Shown here piece by piece: positions 61,578 through 64,000 of a DNA stretch of 64,000 bases. Within the stretch, counting starts at the first letter, position 1; each line of letters opens with the position of its first letter. The DNA comes from DRYM01 sp964564025. GTDB lineage: Archaea; Thermoproteota; Thermoprotei_A; EX4484-217-1. The notes under the pieces were generated by a model that saw only the letters and a program-made list of their open reading frames with translations, did no database searches and was not told where the DNA came from. Position numbers and translations under genes: made by a program. The stretch is taken from assembly GCA_964564025.1 (NCBI GenBank), contig CAZLZO010000003.1, positions 18,992 through 82,991 of the forward strand. The letters are read 5' to 3'.

Positions 61578-62960
61578 ATGGGCTTACTAATTAGAGACGC
61601 TAAGTTCATAATAACTATGGATTCGGCTAGAAGGGTTCTAGAAAATGCTTCAATATATGTTGAGGAAGGAAGAATAGTTGAAGTAGGTTTTTTCGAGGAA
61701 TTAAAGTATGCTAAGAAAGATGACATAATTATTGACGCTAAGAACATGGTTATTACGCCAGGTTTCGTACAAACACATGTACACTTATTGCAAACAGCCT
61801 TTAGAGGACTAGCAGATGATTTAGCACTTCTTGATTGGTTAAAGCGTAGAATATGGCCTTTAGAAGCCAATATAGGTAAAGATGGAGTATACTATGCAGC
61901 TCTTCTCTCATCAATAGAGCTTCTTAAAGGAGGAACAACATCTATCTTGGATTTTGGCAGTGTAAAGTTTGAAGACGAAATTTTCAAAGCAATGCATAAA
62001 GTAGGAATTCGTGGTGCTTCAGGAAAAATACTAATGGACCACGATGAAGGAGCACCTGAAGAGCTTAGGGAAGATAGAGAGAAAGCTCTTAAGGAAAGTG
62101 AGTCGTTACTTAAAAAATGGCATGGAAAAGATGGCAGATTATTTTATGTTGTCACACCTAGATTCGTTATTTCATGTACTGAAGAATGTCTTAAAGAAGC
62201 TGCCGAACAAGCTAGAGAATATAAGGTAAGACTTCAAACTCATGCGTCAGAAAATAAGAACGAAGTGAAGATAGTTAAGGAAAGAACAGGCTTATGGAAT
62301 ATAGAATACCTTCATAAAATAGGGATTACAGGTAGTGATGTAATACTTGCCCACTGCATTTGGCTTACCGAGGATGAAATGAGACTATTAGCTGAAACGG
62401 GAACACATGTTGCACATTGTCCCTCAGCTAATTTAAAATTAGCTTCGGGAATAGCTAAAGTACCTGAGCTTCTTAAGCTAGGAGTAAATGTTACCTTAGG
62501 TGCTGATGGAGCACCTTGCAACAATAACTTAGATGTATTCATCGAAATGAGATTAGCGGCTCTAATACAGAAAGCAAGACTACTTGACCCAACAGTAATG
62601 TCTGCTTCAACAGTTTTAGAAATGGCTACTATTAATGGTGCTAAGGCTTTAGGTTTAGATAAGGAAATAGGGTCAATAGAAGTAGGTAAAAAAGCAGACA
62701 TGGCAATGATTTCATTAGAAGCACCGCATGTAAGACCATTCACAAAGTACCATGACCCTATGTCGGCAATTATTTATGCAACCAAGTCTTCAGATGTTAA
62801 ATACACTATTATTGACGGAAAAATAATTGTTGATAAAGGCAAAGTAACCACAGTTAATGAAGAAGATATTTTAAGGAAAATAGATAAGATTGTTGAAAAA
62901 CTCGTTGAAAAACTGAATTTAGACCTCATTGAGCTAAAAAGGGAAAAGATAATAACGTAA
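61578..62960 (+). CDS. Aminohydrolase of the MTA/SAH, 5'-deoxyadenosine and guanine deaminase class
   Basis: 460 residues of the amidohydrolase superfamily. Metal ligands are in GFVQTHVHLLQTAFRGLADD (HxH), LQTHASENKNEV, VILAHCIWLTEDE and TLGADGAPCNNNLD; CPSANLKLASG is the usual substrate-site motif. It probably deaminates a purine base or nucleoside. It is a better match to the DadD/MtaD-like group than the aminohydrolase at 13447-14841, with which it shares MATINGAKALGLDKEIGSIE nearly intact. Followed 31 bp later by a LOG-family gene in the same direction. Confidence 0.87.
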   Translation: MGLLIRDAKFIITMDSARRVLENASIYVEEGRIVEVGFFEELKYAKKDDIIIDAKNMVITPGFVQTHVHLLQTAFRGLADDLALLDWLKRRIWPLEANIGKDGVYYAALLSSIELLKGGTTSILDFGSVKFEDEIFKAMHKVGIRGASGKILMDHDEGAPEELREDREKALKESESLLKKWHGKDGRLFYVVTPRFVISCTEECLKEAAEQAREYKVRLQTHASENKNEVKIVKERTGLWNIEYLHKIGITGSDVILAHCIWLTEDEMRLLAETGTHVAHCPSANLKLASGIAKVPELLKLGVNVTLGADGAPCNNNLDVFIEMRLAALIQKARLLDPTVMSASTVLEMATINGAKALGLDKEIGSIEVGKKADMAMISLEAPHVRPFTKYHDPMSAIIYATKSSDVKYTIIDGKIIVDKGKVTTVNEEDILRKIDKIVEKLVEKLNLDLIELKREKIIT

Positions 62961-62991
62961 TTTATCTAAACTACATGTCTTGTGAAATACT

Positions 62992-63570
62992 ATGCCACAT
63001 CGCATGATTCAAATAGGAATAGCTGCTTCAAGTAGTTCCTCCCCCCTACCTAAGGCTAAAGAGAAAACAATAAGATTTGCTAGGAAACTCGCAGAATACA
63101 AGGATGAAGTAGTGCTGTTGACCGGAGGCGGCGGAGGATTAATGACCATAGTTTCTGAGGAATTCTCCAGACATGGTGGAATAGTTGTAGGCATTGTTCC
63201 CTTAGAAATGGAATCTATAGTCAAAGGACATCCAAGATGGAATCCATACAATACTATAGAAATACTTTCGGGAATGAGTTTCCAAGCGAGAAGTGTGCCC
63301 TTAGTTAGAAGCAGCGATGTCTTCGTATGCTTAGGTGGAGAAGCAGGTACTCTAATAGAGGTTCTAATAGCATACCTTAACGCAAAACCTACGATAGTAA
63401 TAACTGATACAGGATATTTAACCGATAAACTCAAGTCACTTACTGATAAAGAGGGTTACTTGGATACGAGAAAAATGGTTAGAGTGGTTTTCGAGGGAAA
63501 TCCCGAAAAAGCTGCAGAAAAAGCATACATTATGGGTAAACAAGCCGTTAAAAGAAGAATAAAAAGATAG
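62992..63570 (+). CDS. LOG-family (nucleoside 5'-monophosphate phosphoribohydrolase-like) protein
   Basis: 192 residues with a Rossmann-type fold. VLLTGGGGGLMTIVSEEF, GIVVGIVPLE and CLGGEAGTLIEVLIAYL (the latter replacing the usual PGGxGTxxE) mark the LOG/TIGR00725 family. Characterised members release the base from nucleoside 5'-monophosphates; many were once wrongly labelled lysine decarboxylases. With the aminohydrolase just upstream, a role in recycling purine nucleotides is reasonable but unproven. Confidence 0.8.
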   Translation: MPHRMIQIGIAASSSSSPLPKAKEKTIRFARKLAEYKDEVVLLTGGGGGLMTIVSEEFSRHGGIVVGIVPLEMESIVKGHPRWNPYNTIEILSGMSFQARSVPLVRSSDVFVCLGGEAGTLIEVLIAYLNAKPTIVITDTGYLTDKLKSLTDKEGYLDTRKMVRVVFEGNPEKAAEKAYIMGKQAVKRRIKR

Positions 63571-63621
63571 GATCACGGAAAATTTAAAAATAAAGAATAG
63601 CGTTAGTTTTTCTCGATAAAG

Positions 63622-63634
63622 CATTATATAATAC
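63622..63634 (+). promoter_or_regulatory. TATA-like promoter of the pilin-like gene
   Basis: CATTATATAATAC is centred about 22 bases before ATG 63649, so the transcript is predicted to be leaderless. Pattern-based. Confidence 0.5.
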
Positions 63635-63648
63635 AGGTTGCATAGGGT

Positions 63649-64000
63649 ATGATCAACTGTAAGTCCATATCTCCGGTTTTAAGTGCAATAATTTTAGCCG
63701 CAACAATGATTGCGCTCGGCATAGTGATTTTAATGTGGATTTCGGGATACTCAACAATGGTTATTAAACAAAGCCAAATAGACTTATTAAGATCTGAGCA
63801 AGCGGCAAAGGAAAACCTAGTCATAGTCCATGCAACATACAACAGTAGTGAAGGCAAAGTACTAATGTATTTATTAAATATGGGATACGATGTAGTATTC
63901 CTAGGACCTATAAGAATTATTGAGCTTCAATCAGCTAATTCCACGATATTTACGCCAGAAGGAATATGGTTTAACAATTATACAGCTAAGGCCGTAGTAA
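63649..64000 (+). CDS. Pilin-like surface protein, cut by the window end
   Basis: The first 117 codons are present. The N-terminus MINCKSISPVLSAIILAATM followed by a long hydrophobic helix is the plan of archaeal type IV pilin/archaellin-like proteins, with a likely prepilin-peptidase site between Ser and Ile (KS|ISPV). The mature part begins with a charged helix (IDLLRSEQAAKEN) and then beta-rich sequence. It probably forms or decorates a surface filament. The rest is outside the window. Confidence 0.7.
   Translation, partial: MINCKSISPVLSAIILAATMIALGIVILMWISGYSTMVIKQSQIDLLRSEQAAKENLVIVHATYNSSEGKVLMYLLNMGYDVVFLGPIRIIELQSANSTIFTPEGIWFNNYTAKAVV

Noticed and set aside
1..64000. CRISPR arrays, insertion sequences, prophage, tRNA or rRNA genes
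   Set aside because: I looked for regularly spaced repeats, transposase motifs, the TTCGA T-loop signature with cloverleaf arms and rRNA cores, and found none that hold up. Short repeats in binding-protein linkers are Thr-rich coding sequence.

Overview
The window reads as a scaffold from a thermophilic archaeon, most likely a Thermoproteota (TACK) lineage. Supporting signs are an AT-rich genome with short intergenic gaps, BRE/TATA-like boxes and several near-leaderless starts, an AGOG-type 8-oxoguanine glycosylase, a crenarchaeal-type protein-lysine methyltransferase, LysW-dependent lysine synthesis, a methanopterin-type MtrH protein, KptA, a two-chain aspartate carbamoyltransferase and an archaeal pilin-like N-terminus. 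A run of exactly 100 N (23990-24089) shows it is a draft scaffold. Species cannot be told from the sequence.

Layout. 1-965: end of a geranylgeranyl-reductase-family flavoprotein. 965-6479 (minus): Lrp regulator, carbamate kinase, two YgeW-like carbamoyltransferases and a threonine-synthase-like PLP enzyme. 6781-13440 (plus): a nucleoside-type (BMP) ABC importer whose binding protein carries a twin-arginine signal, followed directly by tatA and tatC. 13447-20329: an SsnA/TrzN-type aminohydrolase, adenine deaminase, an allantoinase/hydantoinase-like enzyme, an iron alcohol dehydrogenase and a JAMM-motif protein. 20326-23293 (minus): iron/cobalamin-type ABC importer. 23414-24309: a broken DHH phosphoesterase gene around the assembly gap. 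24380-29044 (minus): AGOG, MtrH, a corrinoid activase and a core (MetE-like) methionine synthase. 29149-30631: tandem winged-helix regulator and CPBP protease. 30619-36211 (minus): complete oligopeptide-type ABC importer. 36409-44445: KptA, a sodium/amino-acid symporter with a small divergent membrane protein, two MoeA proteins, cysteine synthase and a polyprenol-kinase-like protein. 44590-54411 (plus): a complete LysW lysine pathway. 54515-55653: lysine methyltransferase, an unidentified structured RNA and a 49-residue zinc ribbon protein. 55663-61392 (minus): pyrimidine operon pyrF-E-B-I-C-K-D. 61578-64000: a second aminohydrolase, a LOG-family protein and a pilin-like gene cut by the window end.

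How it fits together. Nucleobase and nucleoside metabolism dominates. The first 20 kb combine nucleoside uptake, base deamination, cyclic-amide ring opening, carbamoyl transfer and carbamate kinase. This is close in content to the bacterial ygeW/ygeX/hyuA/ssnA/yqeA purine-breakdown cluster and would give ATP from carbamoyl phosphate. I regard this as the best candidate for an undescribed archaeal system. The same carbamoyl phosphate pool could feed the pyrimidine operon, which has no carAB in the window. A second candidate is the MtrH / corrinoid activase / core MetE operon, which suggests methionine made from methyl-tetrahydromethanopterin through a corrinoid protein encoded elsewhere.

Two real genes (MtrH and lysJ) have conserved N-terminal coding sequence upstream of any ATG, GTG or TTG, so either rare start codons are used or single-base errors are present. 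No tRNA, rRNA, CRISPR array or insertion sequence was recognised.
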